64,000 nucleotides of DNA from Rhizophagus irregularis (Eukaryota > Glomeromycota > Glomeromycetes > Glomerales > Glomeraceae): assembly GCF_026210795.1 (NCBI RefSeq), contig NC_089441.1, positions 3,348,001 through 3,412,000 of the forward strand, given 5' to 3'. The notes under the pieces were generated by a model. The model saw nothing but the letters and a program-made list of their open reading frames with translations, did no database searches and had not been told where the DNA came from. Positions 1-19,648 of the stretch are shown one piece after another (position 1 is the first letter of the stretch; each line of letters starts with the position of its first letter). Both the position numbers and the translations under genes were made by a program.

Positions 1-231
1 CAAAAATTGAATATTGATAGAACGACTATTAATAAAATCTGGAAAAGCCACGAAAAATGGCTTTCTGTTTTATCTACTTCACAAACTTCACATATTTTTC
101 GCCATCGTTCTGTTCAATTTCCAGAACTTGATAAGGCTATGCAAATTTGGACTTCACAAGCAATAGCTGATGGAGTTCCTTTAACTGATATGATCTTTGC
201 AGAAACTTCAATTTTTATCCAATGTCATTAA
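1..231 (+). pseudogene. CENP-B/pogo-type transposase HTH fragment (partial, cut by window start)
   Basis: The frame is open from base 1 and reads through a helix-turn-helix of the CENP-B/Tc5 type: NIDRTTINKIWKSHEKW followed by a second helical block HRSVQFPELDKAMQIW and the motif GVPLTDMI. In pogo/Tigger transposases this pair of HTH domains binds the terminal repeats. The expected text after the second HTH (entry into the DDE domain) is lost: after LTDMIFAE the frame drifts and stops at 231. There is no DDE catalytic core downstream. I read it as a truncated relic; the upstream part lies outside the window, so a spliced continuation cannot be excluded. Confidence 0.6.
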
Positions 232-1080
232 GATGTTTAATTAGAATCGGGACGGTACTGTGCCAATTGAATTCACGAGTAAGTTAACATTAAGTAATGG
301 AAAAAATTATGATATACTGCCATATCCGTTACTATGCATGGTAAATCATTTTAAATGTATTACAGATACATCACTTTAACTATTGTAAAAATATCGTAAC
401 AGTGCATTTAAATTATTTAAACTATGTTGTTAAATAACATTAAAGTAGTACTTTGCAGAAACTTACAAATATGACAACAATATGTCTTGGTTTATATAGC
501 AATCATATAGTGATAATATAACAACAATATATAAAATAATGTTATAAATAATTATAATACGTTGAAAATATCTCAAAATCTCAAAATGATTCATTTTTTC
601 GAAAAACAAGATTTCCTCCAATAAAATTCACGAACTTGATTTTACCGTAATTTGTGGTAAATAAAGACCAAGAATAAATTACTCTTGACCAAATTTCTTG
701 TGGTATGGAATTAAAAATGCCGTTAAAGCCTGTAAACCGGCAACTTCATTTCTGTTTTTGATGAATAATAAAGTAATATAATAAAATATGTTTATTATGT
801 TAGTAATATAATAACGCCATAAATAAACTATATTTCTATCTATACTGCATTATAATAATATCTGTTTAAAATCTAACTTTGATTTGCTTCATCATGCTCA
901 GTATTACATGTATTCATACAATAAAGAATACACATGGATTCCGATCAATAAACGTAATTGGAAAATTTTGAAACCACCGTAGTAATTCTTTAGGCTTCTG
1001 TAAAATAAAAATAAAATAAAATATTGGTATCATTTCATTAATAAAAATGGCTAAATAAATTTTAAAGTTTCTAAAATTAA
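232..1080. other. AT-rich intergenic stretch, no gene seen
   Basis: No reading frame with recognisable protein similarity, no clear terminal repeats and no RNA gene seen. It is low-complexity AT-rich sequence between a transposase relic and a cassette array. Confidence 0.4.
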
Positions 1081-1882
1081 ACTTACCATCCAATCCACCC
1101 AAGAACCAGAAATCCATTTCCTATAAAAAAGAGAGGAAAAGTAAATATTAATATTTCCTTTAAAAAAATTCAATATTGAAATAATTTAATTTCAAAATTT
1201 TGAAACTCACCATCCGATCCCATACGTAAATTGGAAATCTTTCCTATAAAAAAAAAGAAAAAATGTTAATCAAAATTTTTTATCATTTTTGAATTTTTTT
1301 CCCAAAAATTACCTTCAACCTACTAATTTCGTACAACCTGAACAATATAAAACCGTTATCATACTGAGAGTTCTGATAATTAAGTCAAAGGAAAACTACA
1401 AAATAAAAGAAGTCCTGTAATTAAATGTCTTTTCACAAGGGTTCTGAAACAGACCCCTACAAAAGAAATAAAAAAGGTTAATAAAAACTGTTTTTTAATC
1501 AATTACAAAAAATTTTTTTCGATAAAAAGTTTTTTTTAAAAAGGTTTGAATTCCTTTTTTTGAAACTTGCCATTATCTAGGATTTCAGTTTCCAAGTCGG
1601 AGAACCGATTTCCTACAAAGTGAAAAAAAAAAGTTAAAAACTTTTCTTTAAAGTTTCAAATTTCTGTTTTCGAAACTTACCTATCCTACGCGTCCAGACT
1701 TGTCTAAAAATATGAAAAAACCAAGGCCATTTTCTCACTGAGATTCTATATGTCCAGGCCGTCTAAAAAAAAAAGAAAAAAAAAGAAATTAGTAATTATT
1801 TTAAAAAACGAAATAAAGAAATTTTTTAAAAAAGTAATATACTCACCAAAATCCTATGTCCAAAGAACCAAAAAGTCGCCTA
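1081..1882 (-). repeat. Array 1 of exon-like mini-cassettes with splice-site borders (minus strand)
   Basis: Read on the minus strand, at least six short blocks are bounded by an acceptor (pyrimidines then TAG) and a donor (GTAAGT, GTGAGT or GCAAGT). Approximate exon-like blocks are 1087-1120, 1211-1243, 1571-1612, 1681-1703, 1738-1762 and 1847-1881, i.e. 23-42 nt each. The blocks share short motifs such as GGACATAGGAT and GGATCGGATG, as expected of diverged tandem copies. Spacers fall mostly in the size range of host introns in this window. Joined, the blocks give no obvious protein. Three other arrays of the same design occur here. Confidence 0.55.
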
Positions 1883-3987
1883 AAAAGAGAAAAGAAACAA
1901 AATATTAATAATTATTTCATTAAAGAGTTAGGCCAAAAACATTCCTCTTTACCAAAATCTTTGTCCAAAAATATTCAAAAAAATATCAAAATTTATCATG
2001 TAAAAAAAAAAAAAAGTGAGGGAAAGGGAAGTACGAAAAAGAGAGATAGGGGAAAAATGAAAAGAGGGAAAGGGAAATTATGAAAGAGAAAGGAAAGAGG
2101 AAAAAATGAGAGAGGAAAGTTTACCAAAAAAAAGTTTATTCCGAAAAAGTTTAAACATTTTTAGACTTTTTTTTTAAACTAGACTTTTTAAAGTTTAAAA
2201 AAAGTGATTGTTATATTGTTAATATTAAATCACATGATGCGCGTAATACTTAATTTATTACAAAAAGTTTGTATAACCGAAAATATGGACTTTTTTTTCC
2301 CCATTTAAAATACTTATTTAACGGGCGTCTATTTGATTTTTTGCATTTTTATAAAAAATTGGATTAAACTGAACTGAACCGCTGGTTTTTCAGTTCTAAT
2401 ACCCAAACTGAACCAAACTGAATTTTGAGCCAGTTTTGGATCAGTTCCCTGGTTTAACCCGAATTGTTAGGAGCTTTAAAAAGGATATTGAGAGAAAGTA
2501 AGGCCGTAAGGGGATAAACGGATAAACAATAAGCTGAAAGAGTAAACAATAAGCCACATATCACGTTAAACAATAATTATCATGTTTTTTATTTATTTAT
2601 TACAACAATAAATCAATAATAATATTCAATTTCACGTGACACTAGTGATCTTAACCGCCTGTTATTCAAAGTAATTACCTACTTAAAATATACTTAAATT
2701 ATACTTAAATTTAAATTTAATATATTATAAATATATTTTTTACATACTAAAAATATACTTATAATGGTCTTATAATATACTTAAATTTTAATTTAAATAT
2801 AATTTAAATATATTTTAAGTATATAGGTAAAAATTAAATATATTAGACATATATTTTAAAATAATTTTAAGTATATTTTAGATATATTAAAAATATATTA
2901 TAAGTATTTTGCAATTTTTAAATTAAGTATATTTTAAATTATACATGTAGTCAAAACCTTCATGAAGCTGGACAAGGTTTCGGCCTTTCAGTAATTTAAT
3001 TATAATAAATTATTAAAAACTATCCAGAAATCCATCTGAAACTTCAAAGACTTTATATTATAGTTTCAGCTGAATGTAGAGATTAATTTTTATCATTTTT
3101 TAACTTAATTTTGATTTAAAGATGTGGCCGAAAATCACGTGAAAAGGTTTTGGCTACAAGTATATTTTAAATATATTTTAAATATATTTTAAGTATAATA
3201 CTTTTTATAGGATATGTAAACATAATCATCTAAAATTTGTTAAAAGATTTTACTAGATTTTAGAAAGTGTAGAGAAGTTCTTAAATAATTTCAACCTTAT
3301 TAGCAACAATTTTAGCAAGGCTTATATATAAAGTTAATTAAGTGGATAAAGGTAAATAAGTTTAGCCAAAATTGTTGCCAATAAAACTAAAATTATCTGA
3401 GAATTTTCTGCCAAATCTCAGTTGGTTATTTTTATATACTTTGGAATTATGCTACAAAGTCAAAATTGGCCTAAAATTAAAAATTATTTTGGCAACATGC
3501 ATATATATTCAAAATCCTATACATATTTTAATAAATATCAGCTAATTTATATTAATATAAAAGATAAATGTAATTACATTAAAATAACTTTAAATATTAT
3601 TATTACAGTAGCAAATAATACATGTAATTTAATCTACCTATTATATTACTTCCTTTGCTATTCCTGGATATTTAATTTATAAAATCATCCTTTTTACTAA
3701 AACTCAAAAAATCATTTTTTGCAAATATCTTATCCAATTTTAATGAACTTTTTTAAAAATAATAGAACTTAATAAGGGTTATAAAATAAAAAATTTTCAT
3801 TAAAATTGGATGTATAACCCTAATTTTTAATTTTTTAAAAAATAGTTTAATTTATTAAAAGTATAACAAATGTGACTTATAACTTGTTTTAAAGATATAT
3901 CCAGAATCCTATAATTGGTATATACAAATTATAAATTATTAATTTTACAAATTTTATTAATTATTTTATTTTATAATAAATTAACTA
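1883..3987. other. Gene-free AT-rich repeat DNA with a purine tract and a palindromic module
   Basis: About 1985-2115 is a purine-rich tract (GGGAAAG, GAGAGG repeats) next to array 1; a similar tract at 35.57-35.69 kb flanks array 3. About 2360-2470 holds AACTGAACC-type repeats like those at hAT ends. From 2680 to 3200 the DNA is TATATTTTAAGTATA low complexity. About 3700-3840 is a diverged copy of the palindromic module also seen near 29.9, 32.3 and 34.0 kb. No gene is supported; short reading frames at 1856-2083 and 3422-3682 are compositional. Confidence 0.4.
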
Positions 3988-6882
3988 TTAACTATTAGTT
4001 AGAATAGCATTATCACTTTGCATATCATTTTCATAAATTTCTATATTAGAAATAGGAACATTTTGAGTTATATGAATTCTTGAATTTTTCATATATTCTT
4101 TAAAAGTATTTAATGCTTTCTATAAGATATTAACCAATAATAAAATTAAAATTAAAAATTAAAATTAATTTATTTAACTAATAATTAGTCAATCAAATTT
4201 AGTTAAGTAGATCCAAACCTGATAAGTATCCTTCATAGGGTCAAGTACATTTGACTTGATATTTATATTTTTAACCTTATCTAAATGTCCTGCTCTTTTT
4301 AACATATTTTTAAAATATCTCACCTATTGAAATAAGAAAATATATAAACCATATATATAAAGCAAATTTTTATCGTCAAACAATTTTAAGAACGCATACC
4401 TCTTGTGTTTCTACAAGACTATACGCTTCTCCATTACGCCCAGCACGTGCAGTTCTTCCAACACGGTGTACATACTTTTTCATGTAAACAGGAACATCAT
4501 AATTAATTACTGTATTCACTCTATCTAAATCTATACCTCGAGCTATCAAATCTGAGCATATTAATCTAACATAAAAAAGGAGACAGAATTAGTTATAATA
4601 TGTCGGAATTAACTAATAATATGTCGGGATTAATTTCAATGTTATACTAACAAACGAATATCGCCACGTTTGAACTTATTTAAAACATTTTTTCTTTCAT
4701 CCTTTGATAAATCACTAGAATATTCTGCAGCAATTATCGATCCCATAGGGATAGTACTTGTTATTGCATCTATAGTACTATTTTTTTGAATAGACTCTTT
4801 TAACCTTGAGTCTTCAAATAATTGTATTAATTGGGCGAGCCTATGAGCAGAATCTACAGACTTAGTAAAACAAAGTGCAGATGATATGTGAATGTTGTAA
4901 AGAAGATATATAACCATAAGAGGTTTCATTGATGATGAGGTGATAATCATAAATTCCTATAAATCCAAAATAATAAGTTAAATAAAATACAAAAATTTTT
5001 CAAATTATTAACTTACTTTCAATGTAGTTGGAAGTGTATATTTAATTTCGGCTTCATCTTTATCTAAAGATTGAATGGATATATATTGTGGGTTTACAAG
5101 TCGTAAACTTGCAATTTTGGCCGGGTTGTGTGTAAGGGTCGCTGAAAATAATAATTTTTGAATCTTTGATATGATAAATATAAAGATTATTAATAATATT
5201 TTTAATAAAGAATAATGTAAGAATAAATTCAACTTACTGCTGAAATTTTCGTTTCCGACATGTCCATTTTTGGAAAATTAAAGAAAGTTTCCATCGTTAT
5301 AGATGATATTGCATCATCATTATTAAATGAAAATCTATTTATATACTTTTTATGTTATTGTAATTATATTGATGATACACGCATCTAAACCAACTTAAGT
5401 ACCAACCCTATGGAATCAAAGTTAATTGTCTCTCTCTTATCAGTCACATTGCTTATAAGCCAGATAGCTTTAAGAGTATGATTTAACCAATCTTGATAAC
5501 TTTGATTAAGTAGTCGATCAGCTTCATCAATAATCTAAATTTGGTAGAAAGTAGATACATATAAGAAATAGCAAAATTTGTATTAAATCCAAAAAAAGTA
5601 ACACACCAAAAATCGCAAGTGTTGCAAAGTAAAATTGGGCGACAGTGACAAATGCTCAATTAGTCTGCCAGGTGTAGCAATTAAAATATCAACTTTACTT
5701 GTCCCTCCCATAAACCTATGATTTAGGATAAGTTAATTATACATTAAAATATAAAAATTACTACTATACTGACTCACAATTCTGGTGAACTGCCAACTAT
5801 TTGTTCTTGTTCGTGAATAAATGACTGTTGACCTGTCATTACACCGATCTTTAAGTTCAAAATTGAAATTAAATTTAAAGTATTCAAATAAAATAGATAA
5901 ATTAGAATAGAATGTAAATATTATTACTTTCAAAGACGTTCCTTTACAGAAAACATCAAAAGTTTCTTTAACTTGTGCCACAAGGTCTCTTGTTGGAAGA
6001 ACAACAAGTGCCCTTAAACGTGTTACTACGCGCTTTGAAAGGATCTTATAGTTTAAGACATAATATATTTTAATATAATATCTTGTTCGCCTGATTAAGG
6101 GTTTAAGAAAAATGCTTACTTCAATAATTGGAAGAACATAAGCGAGCGTTTTTCCACTTCCTGTTGGAGCAGAAACACATATATCACCAGGATGCTTATG
6201 AATGTCTGATAAACTTCGATTGTGTACCAACAAAGGGATAATTGCTGTCTGAACTGCAATTGACAAGAGGTCGTTATTGTCAATCAAGTTGAAATATAGA
6301 ATTAATTTATAGTTTCATTTTAAGATCAACTATATGACCAAGGAAATATTAACCTGCAAAGCATTCATGGATCCCTAATGTCTTACATCGATTTTTCAAT
6401 CGAATAGATAGCCCGAGAGAAGGATCGTCAATTGAAAGCTTTGTTTCTGGATCTATGACAGTAGGATTTGCTAGCCAATCTGGTATTCCCAATAGCTTAA
6501 TGGCAGCTGCCTCTTGAGGTGTCTGTATTGGTTTATCAAATGTTGGGAACGAATGCAACACTTTAAATTCTTCAGGTTCAATTTGTCTTTGGTGTACTGA
6601 GTTTATTCCTTTGTCTTCTTCATTTACTTCAAATATTGGATCGAATTCAGATACAACTCTTTTATTTGTACTTATTTTACTCTTTTTTTTGTTTTTAATG
6701 CTATTCTCATTGCTTTCCCGAGTTTTAATTAGTTCAGGTTTCTTTTCAAAATTTTCCTCTTTTGCGATATATTTTCTCTTAAGTTCAAGTTTATCATTAA
6801 TTCTAATCAAACGCTCTGTCGCTGAAGCAGGAGACAAGTTTTGCAAATCAGCATCAACCTCATATTTTTGAATTTGAAACAT
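3988..6882 (-). CDS. DBP6: DEAD-box ATP-dependent RNA helicase, DDX51/Dbp6 family (12 exons, about 684 aa)
   Basis: This is a DEAD-box helicase of the DDX51/Dbp6 group, known in yeast and human for nucleolar 60S ribosome assembly. Exons: 6354-6882, 6120-6253, 5928-6044, 5778-5848, 5607-5715, 5403-5534, 5238-5345, 5017-5163, 4652-4956, 4400-4565, 4219-4323 and 3988-4119; phases agree and sum to 685 codons. Motifs in order: Q-motif region ([12 protein letters not shown]), Walker [23 protein letters not shown] within [17 protein letters not shown] (motif III, SAT), then [37 protein letters not shown] closely matches the DDX51 form. The exon 9 donor is the GTTAGT that restores the DIRLLICSD frame. 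The N-terminus is a charged, lysine-rich extension. The ATG at 6882 lies 136 bp from the divergent ATIC start, suggesting a shared promoter. Confidence 0.9.
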
Positions 6883-7018
6883 TGTACAATAAATTGGTTC
6901 AATTTTTTGATCCCAAAAAAAAATTTTTTTTTGATAATCAAAATTTGATAATCATTTGTATAATAATTCCACATCAATTTGCTAATTGAATCGATTTTTT
7001 TACGACGAAACTTTTAGC
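6883..7018. promoter_or_regulatory. Bidirectional promoter region between the helicase and ATIC genes
   Basis: Only 136 bp separate the two start codons, so both genes must use overlapping 5' control sequence. The segment is T/A-rich with homopolymer runs; no individual factor site can be assigned. Confidence 0.45.
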
Positions 7019-9704
7019 ATGTCTCAACAAAAAATAGGTATGTTCATAATATAAAGGAAATAAAATTCTTTTAATGACACACTGCAAATAAGTGGCGCAG
7101 TAACCAAACTTCTTTATCGAAATTCTACCTTCTGCAAAGCAATCCTATCGGTTTACGACAAAACTGGTTTAATCGAACTCGCAAAAGAACTTAATGACCT
7201 AAATATACGTCTTCTCGGCTCTGGCGGAACAGCTAAAAAAATCCGGGAGGCAGGTATTCCTATCTCGTATGTAACCGACTACTCTTTTTTTGAATGATTT
7301 CTTGAAATATAAAAATTGTATTCTCAGTTATTGTCAACTGCATGTAAATATAATAGGGATATATCGGAAATAACGAACGCTCCTGAAATATTGGGTGGAC
7401 GTGTTAAAACTCTGCACCCAGCAGTTCATGGTGGTTCGTATTATTTCATCACGTGATAATATAAATGTCTTTTAATGATCATGGTTAAATTACATAGGTA
7501 TTCTTGCTCGTAATATTCCGAGCGATGAAGCTGATCTTGCTAAACAAAATATCAATAAGATCGACATTGTTGTGTGCAACCTCTACCCTTTCAAAGAAAC
7601 GATATCGAAAGAAGGAATCAGTATTACAGAGGCTGTCGAAGAAATTGATATCGGTAAGATTTATTGTCCCCGATTATTATACGGTGAACGAAAGGATATA
7701 TATAATATTCACTATATTTATTTTTAAGGTGGTGTTACTTTGCTGAGAGCTGCGGCGAAAAACCATGATCGTGTTACAATTCTTTCTGATCCCAAAGATT
7801 ATTCTAAATTCATAGCTGAATTAAAGAGTGGAAGTATATCTGAAAATTCACGTAATTGGTTTGCTTTGAAGGTACGTAACAATTCATTATGTATTATTTA
7901 TAAAATCTTTAGCATTTAATTACATTAACGTAATATGTAGGCTTTCGATCATACAGCTGATTATGATGAAGCAATATCCAATTATTTCAGACAGCAATAT
8001 GCCAAGAATATTTCACAACTTACTTTGCGATATGGTGCAAACCCACATCAAAAACCTGCTCAAGTTTTCGTAAAGGGTGGTCAACTTCCAATTCAAGGTT
8101 TAATTTACATTTCTTAAAATAGAATATTTGATGATATCATTATTAATCATAAAGTGTTATTAGTTCTCGCCGGATCACCTGGTTATATCAATCTTCTTGA
8201 TGCACTTAACGGATGGCCTTTGGTCAAGGTTTCTTATGAGCTTTCACGTTAAGCCTATTCAAAAATTTGTCACTTTAATTATATATGTTTTCGTTTTACA
8301 CAAATATTAGGAATTGAAAACCGTCCTTAAACTTCCTGCTGCCGCATCATTTAAACACGTATCCCCCGCTGGAGCCGCAGTTGGAATCCCTTTGAGTGAT
8401 ATTGAGAAAAAAGTTTATTTTGTAGATGATATAAAAGAATTAACGCCCTTGGCCAATGCATATGCTCGTGCCCGAGGTATTTATTTATTATATCTATGCA
8501 ACATAAGCTTAATTACAGTATCTTGTTTCACATGTTTCATATATTAATTAATAGGCGCAGATAGAATGTCTTCTTTTGGAGATTGGATCGCTTTGAGTGA
8601 TACTGTTGATGTTCCCACTGCAAAGATCATATCACGTGAGGTATTGTTGTTTGAAAGTTAGATTTTATAAATTTATATATAAACTGCCTTAAAAGCGATC
8701 TATGTCATCGATAGGTATCGGATGGTATAATCGCGCCTGGTTACGAGACAGAAGCTCTTGAAATCTTGCGTAAGAAAAAAGGCGGTAAATACACTGTTCT
8801 TCAGGTTGTATTATATTAACTATATATTTTAAAAATCTCGTGACATAAAAATTAAATATGGTTAAAAATATATTATTAGATTGATCCTAACTATGAACCA
8901 CCAGAATTGGAAACACGTCAAGTTTATGGATTATATCTACAACAAAAACGTAATAATGTTCAAATTGACGCGAACTTATTCAACAATATTACAACAAAGA
9001 ATAAAAATGTATGCAATCTTTGATTTTATGATGATTTTTATTTTATGTTTTTTTAACTGGTTTAAATGTTTAGCTTCCCGAGTCAGCAATCACCGATTTA
9101 ATTGTTGCTACAATCTCTTTAAAGTATACACAATCTAATTCCGTTTGCTATGCAAGAAATGGTATGGTAATTGGATTGGGTGCTGGACAACAATCGCGTA
9201 TTCATTGTACAAGGCTTGCAGGAGACAAGGCAGACAATTGGTGGTTACGTCATCACCCCAAGGTTTTGGCCTTTGATTTCAAGAAAGAATCAAAAAGAGC
9301 TGACAAAAGTAATGCAATCGACTTGTATATACTTGACAAAATTGGCGAGGTATATATGAATTTATAAATGTTAATTGACTTCCATTGATTGAAATAATGA
9401 TTTTATTGCATATTTAATTAACATGTAGGGTTCCGAGCGCGTTGCATGGGAATCACAGTTTAACACAATTCCCGAACCATTAACAAAGGAGGAACGTAAT
9501 AAGCATTTAGCATCTTTGTCGGGTGTTTCCCTTTCGTCGGATGCTTTCTTTCCTTTCCCTGATAACATTCATAGAGCATATCAATCGGGTGTTTCTTATA
9601 TTGCTGCCCCAAGTGGATCAGTGCAAGACGACGTAGTTATTAAAGCAGCCGATGAACATGGAATTGTTCTAATGCACACTAATTTAAGATTGTTTCATCA
9701 TTGA
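7019..9704 (+). CDS. ADE17: Bifunctional AICAR transformylase / IMP cyclohydrolase (13 exons, about 601 aa)
   Basis: This enzyme makes the last two steps of de novo purine synthesis: formylation of AICAR by 10-formyl-THF, then closure to IMP, in the cytosol. Exons: 7019-7037, 7101-7266, 7357-7433, 7498-7653, 7729-7871, 7941-8097, 8164-8228, 8311-8476, 8555-8640, 8715-8804, 8880-9008, 9074-9349 and 9429-9704; they sum to 602 codons, close to the usual 590-600. The first exon is only 19 nt. The cyclohydrolase (MGS-like) domain shows [15 protein letters not shown] and [18 protein letters not shown]; the transformylase domain shows [21 protein letters not shown] (catalytic Lys-His), [10 protein letters not shown] and the C-terminal HTNLRLFHH. 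It is the homolog of yeast ADE16/ADE17 and human ATIC. All core motifs are present. Confidence 0.95.
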
Positions 9705-10181
9705 AAATTACTGATCAAGTACCGCAAAGAAAATTCGACGTGTAAAAATAATTAAATTATTATATTTGATTAAAAGCTAAAATTTTGCCTCAATCATTTT
9801 TTCTTATGATTCGAATAAAATAACTTCATAAAAGATAAAACGCGATTTCCTGCTCACGTGATATAACTGTTCGCTTGTTAACACGTCTTGTGGGGAAAAA
9901 TATTTACATTTGATCAAGTGTTAGTATAAAATCTATTAGTAAATGGTAATCTTTAGCAAATCGGAATCTCTGTGGCGAATTTGATCACTGTTAACTACTT
10001 TTTTACATTCATTATTTTATTTGTGATACAACTAATATTCAATGTTGTGTAACTTTGTTTATAATCTTTTATTATAAAAACATACTATCAACTTAACATT
10101 TTAGCCGAAATTCGTTACCGTATCTGAGAATTTTCAACGAAAAATAAATTCAAGAAAACGTTGACTTTTCTCAAAATAATT
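9705..10181. promoter_or_regulatory. Intergenic region: ATIC 3' end and INO80 5' region
   Basis: This 477-bp AT-rich spacer contains AATAAA-like signals just after ATIC and a long T-rich tract before INO80. No gene or repeat is seen. A possible TTG start at 10161 is in frame with INO80, but the first ATG at 10182 is preferred. Confidence 0.4.
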
Positions 10182-17255
<7,074 letters not shown>

Positions 17256-17629
17256 AATAATTTTCCTTTTTTTAAAAAATTTTAATTTTACATTTTTTTT
17301 GCAGTCCTACTCATCGAAATTTTACACAATGGGCGGGATCACTTATAATAATCGTTTGTCAAAATAAAATAAATGACAAATAAATAAATAAATAAATAAT
17401 ATGTAAATTTTTAGAAATCACCATTACACTATTAATAAAATCAAGCTAGAACAGTAAATTTTATTTACTCAAATATTTACGTCAGTGATTACATATATTT
17501 CTAATTCTAAAGTTTGATTGGTCGATAACGCGTTTTATAATAACTCAAACACCACCATCAGATATCTTTTATTTTCTACTTGTTCTTTCCTTTTCATAAC
17601 CGTTAAAGAAATTTTTAACATATCATAAA
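17256..17629. other. Intergenic region between INO80 and the Spo12-like gene
   Basis: This 374-bp AT-rich spacer has an AAAT tandem tract (about 17375-17400). It serves as INO80 3' end and promoter of the next gene; no other feature is seen. Confidence 0.35.
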
Positions 17630-18099
17630 ATGAGTCAACAGTCTGCTATCGTACAAGTAGATCATAACTCACTCGATAATTCTACAAATTTTATTGAAAT
17701 ACAGGAAATGCACATCCGAAAATCCGAACGTTCTAGAGAAATCTTACCACCGAAGACTACACAAAAGTAAGTTAATTAAAAGAAAAGGAGATATAATGTG
17801 CATCTGAAATTAATTATTCTTATTTTCTTTAAAAAAGTTTCGTTTCTCCGACAGATAGAAACTTGTCACCATGTACCAAGCTGTTGCAAGCAAAAAAAGA
17901 AAAAAATTGCAAAAAGTATATTTCCAATGCAATTTTTTTGCTCTACATAATTATTTTAAGTATTTTTTGTTTCTAATTAGATATTTATAGTTTTAAACCA
18001 GTATTTCTTAGTAACATTTTCACTAAAGCTTTGAAAGAAGATCAAGAAAAACAGGCCAAAGCTGAAGTTTCTAATATGGAATCATCCAAAGATATATGA
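17630..18099 (+). CDS. Spo12-like cell-cycle regulator (3 exons, 107 aa)
   Basis: Spo12 family proteins act in mitotic exit and meiosis in yeasts (FEAR pathway); they are short, largely disordered nuclear proteins. The model is 17630-17766, 17838-17915 and 17991-18099, which sums to 324 nt with matching phases. The middle exon encodes FVSPTDRNLSPCTKLL followed by a basic run, which matches the Spo12 signature (SPTD..LSPCT.KL). The N-terminus has acidic and polar residues and a REILPPKTTQ segment. Without the 78-nt middle exon the signature would be missed. The gene lies 374 bp after INO80 and converges on the ALKBH8-like gene. Family assignment rests on this short motif, which I know from memory of the family; the exon model itself is firmly supported by phase. 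Confidence 0.65.
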
Positions 18100-18333
18100 T
18101 TATTTATTCTTACATTACAGTAAGAACAAATCGTGATTTTACTAATTCGACATAGAATAAAAAATTGGAGCATATTTTCTTCATTTTATATGTTCACAAT
18201 GTTAGAGTGATTAAACATTTATCGTACATTTTTACTTCAGCTTTATTGTTAAAAAAGAAAATTTTATTACGAATAAAACTATATTAACTTTAATATGAAA
18301 TATATGACACAATGGACCTATATTCAGGAATTC

Positions 18334-19648
18334 TCAACTCTTTGAGTTGATATTACGGTCACATAATTCTGGCCAAGAACATTTACAAATTCTATCTGGG
18401 TTAACTGTACGTAATGTAAGCGAAATTCTTTGTCCACGTTCTCTTACCTGTCCATTTTCTAATAAATCACTTTTTCGAGCCCTTTTGAAGATAAGAAAGA
18501 AAAAAATACTTTGTTAAAATAAAAACTTCGTAAGTTCCAATTTACATCCCTATACAAACCTTACAGCATGGCTCCAAGCATATCTTACATCATCTTTAAG
18601 CATCATTAAAGATCTTCTTGGTAAATCAATATTTACTACTTTATCAGTTTTTAAATTCTTAAATTCCATTATAACAGGATTTTCTAAACTAAAAGCAATA
18701 ACATTTGGACCAAAAGAAGAATGATGATCCATATGAGGTGGAATTCCCGTGCCAACTGGATAAAGTTGTATAGTCAATTGTTCAAATTTAGGCATTGAAG
18801 GAAATAACTTATTTAATTTTTCAAGTAATGGATTCATATACGATGGAAGTTCTAAATTTGATAATTTTGTTCCAACTTCGTTTAAATCATAATTAAAAGA
18901 GTAACCATAATGTAACTAAAAAATAAAGGAAATAAATTAAATTCGCATCTGATTTTTTTTAAAAAAATCTGGGTCCCAGTTAATTAATAAATAAAACAAA
19001 TACATACAACAATCCGATCTTGAACTGGAATCCATGATTTTGTTGAATATACATGTTGTAAAATGTTTTTTTCTTGTTTGACCGTAATAAAGTCTTCTAT
19101 TAATATTAGTCCTGGAATTTCAACTTTGTCTGAATTCTTGATTTGGTTTATAAAATTGTTATATGTTAAATTAACATATTCAATAAACATCATTTTTCCA
19201 TCTAAATCATCGCATGGTTTCTCATTAAGTGTTTCCCTTGCACGAGATGCATCAGAAGGTGTATTAAATATAATAAAGGAATATGGCTGCAAAAATGGTA
19301 AATAATAATCAAACAAATCTAAATCTTGAAATATAAATGATAGTTTACCTTGCCATGAGTTAATTTTAGTCCAAGATAACCATTAAAAGACTTGAAAATA
19401 TTAGATATCTTTTCTGTAGTTACTCCTCCGATACCACCAAAGCAAATGTTAGTTAAACATAAATACTGTGTAGGTTCCGAAGAAAAGATTTTTTTAAAAG
19501 GAGCTTTTTCAATTCTTTCTATAACTTGTTGAGCCTGTAATTTTTTTAATTGGACTTTTTTTAGTTTTCTTAATTCGTTACGTGTTAATAATGAAGAATT
19601 ATTATTTTCTCCTTTTGATAATGATGTAGATAAATCATTTTCAATCAT
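18334..19648 (-). CDS. ALKBH8: ALKBH8-like RRM plus 2-oxoglutarate/Fe(II) dioxygenase (4 exons, 360 aa)
   Basis: ALKBH8 hydroxylates wobble uridine modifications of tRNA. Exons: 19349-19648, 19008-19286, 18560-18915 and 18334-18481 (361 codons including stop). A basic coiled N-terminus precedes an RRM (YLCLTNICFGGIGG; then KPYSFIIFNTPSDASRAR). The AlkB domain follows: PGLILIEDFIT, LHYGYSFNYD, LTIQLYPVGTGIPPHMDHHS with the Fe ligands H-x-D, then LPRRSLMMLKDDVRYAWSHAV with the third ligand His, and RGQRISLTLR carrying the 2-oxoglutarate-binding arginines. Unlike human ALKBH8 there is no C-terminal methyltransferase (Trm9-like) domain; the protein stops right after the AlkB core. In fungi Trm9 is usually a separate protein, so this may be the normal arrangement. 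It is divergent from the carrier gene with 193 bp between starts. Confidence 0.88.

Noticed and set aside
10161-10181. TTG start for INO80 seven codons upstream
   Set aside because: A eukaryotic gene should start at the ATG at 10182, which fits the leader.
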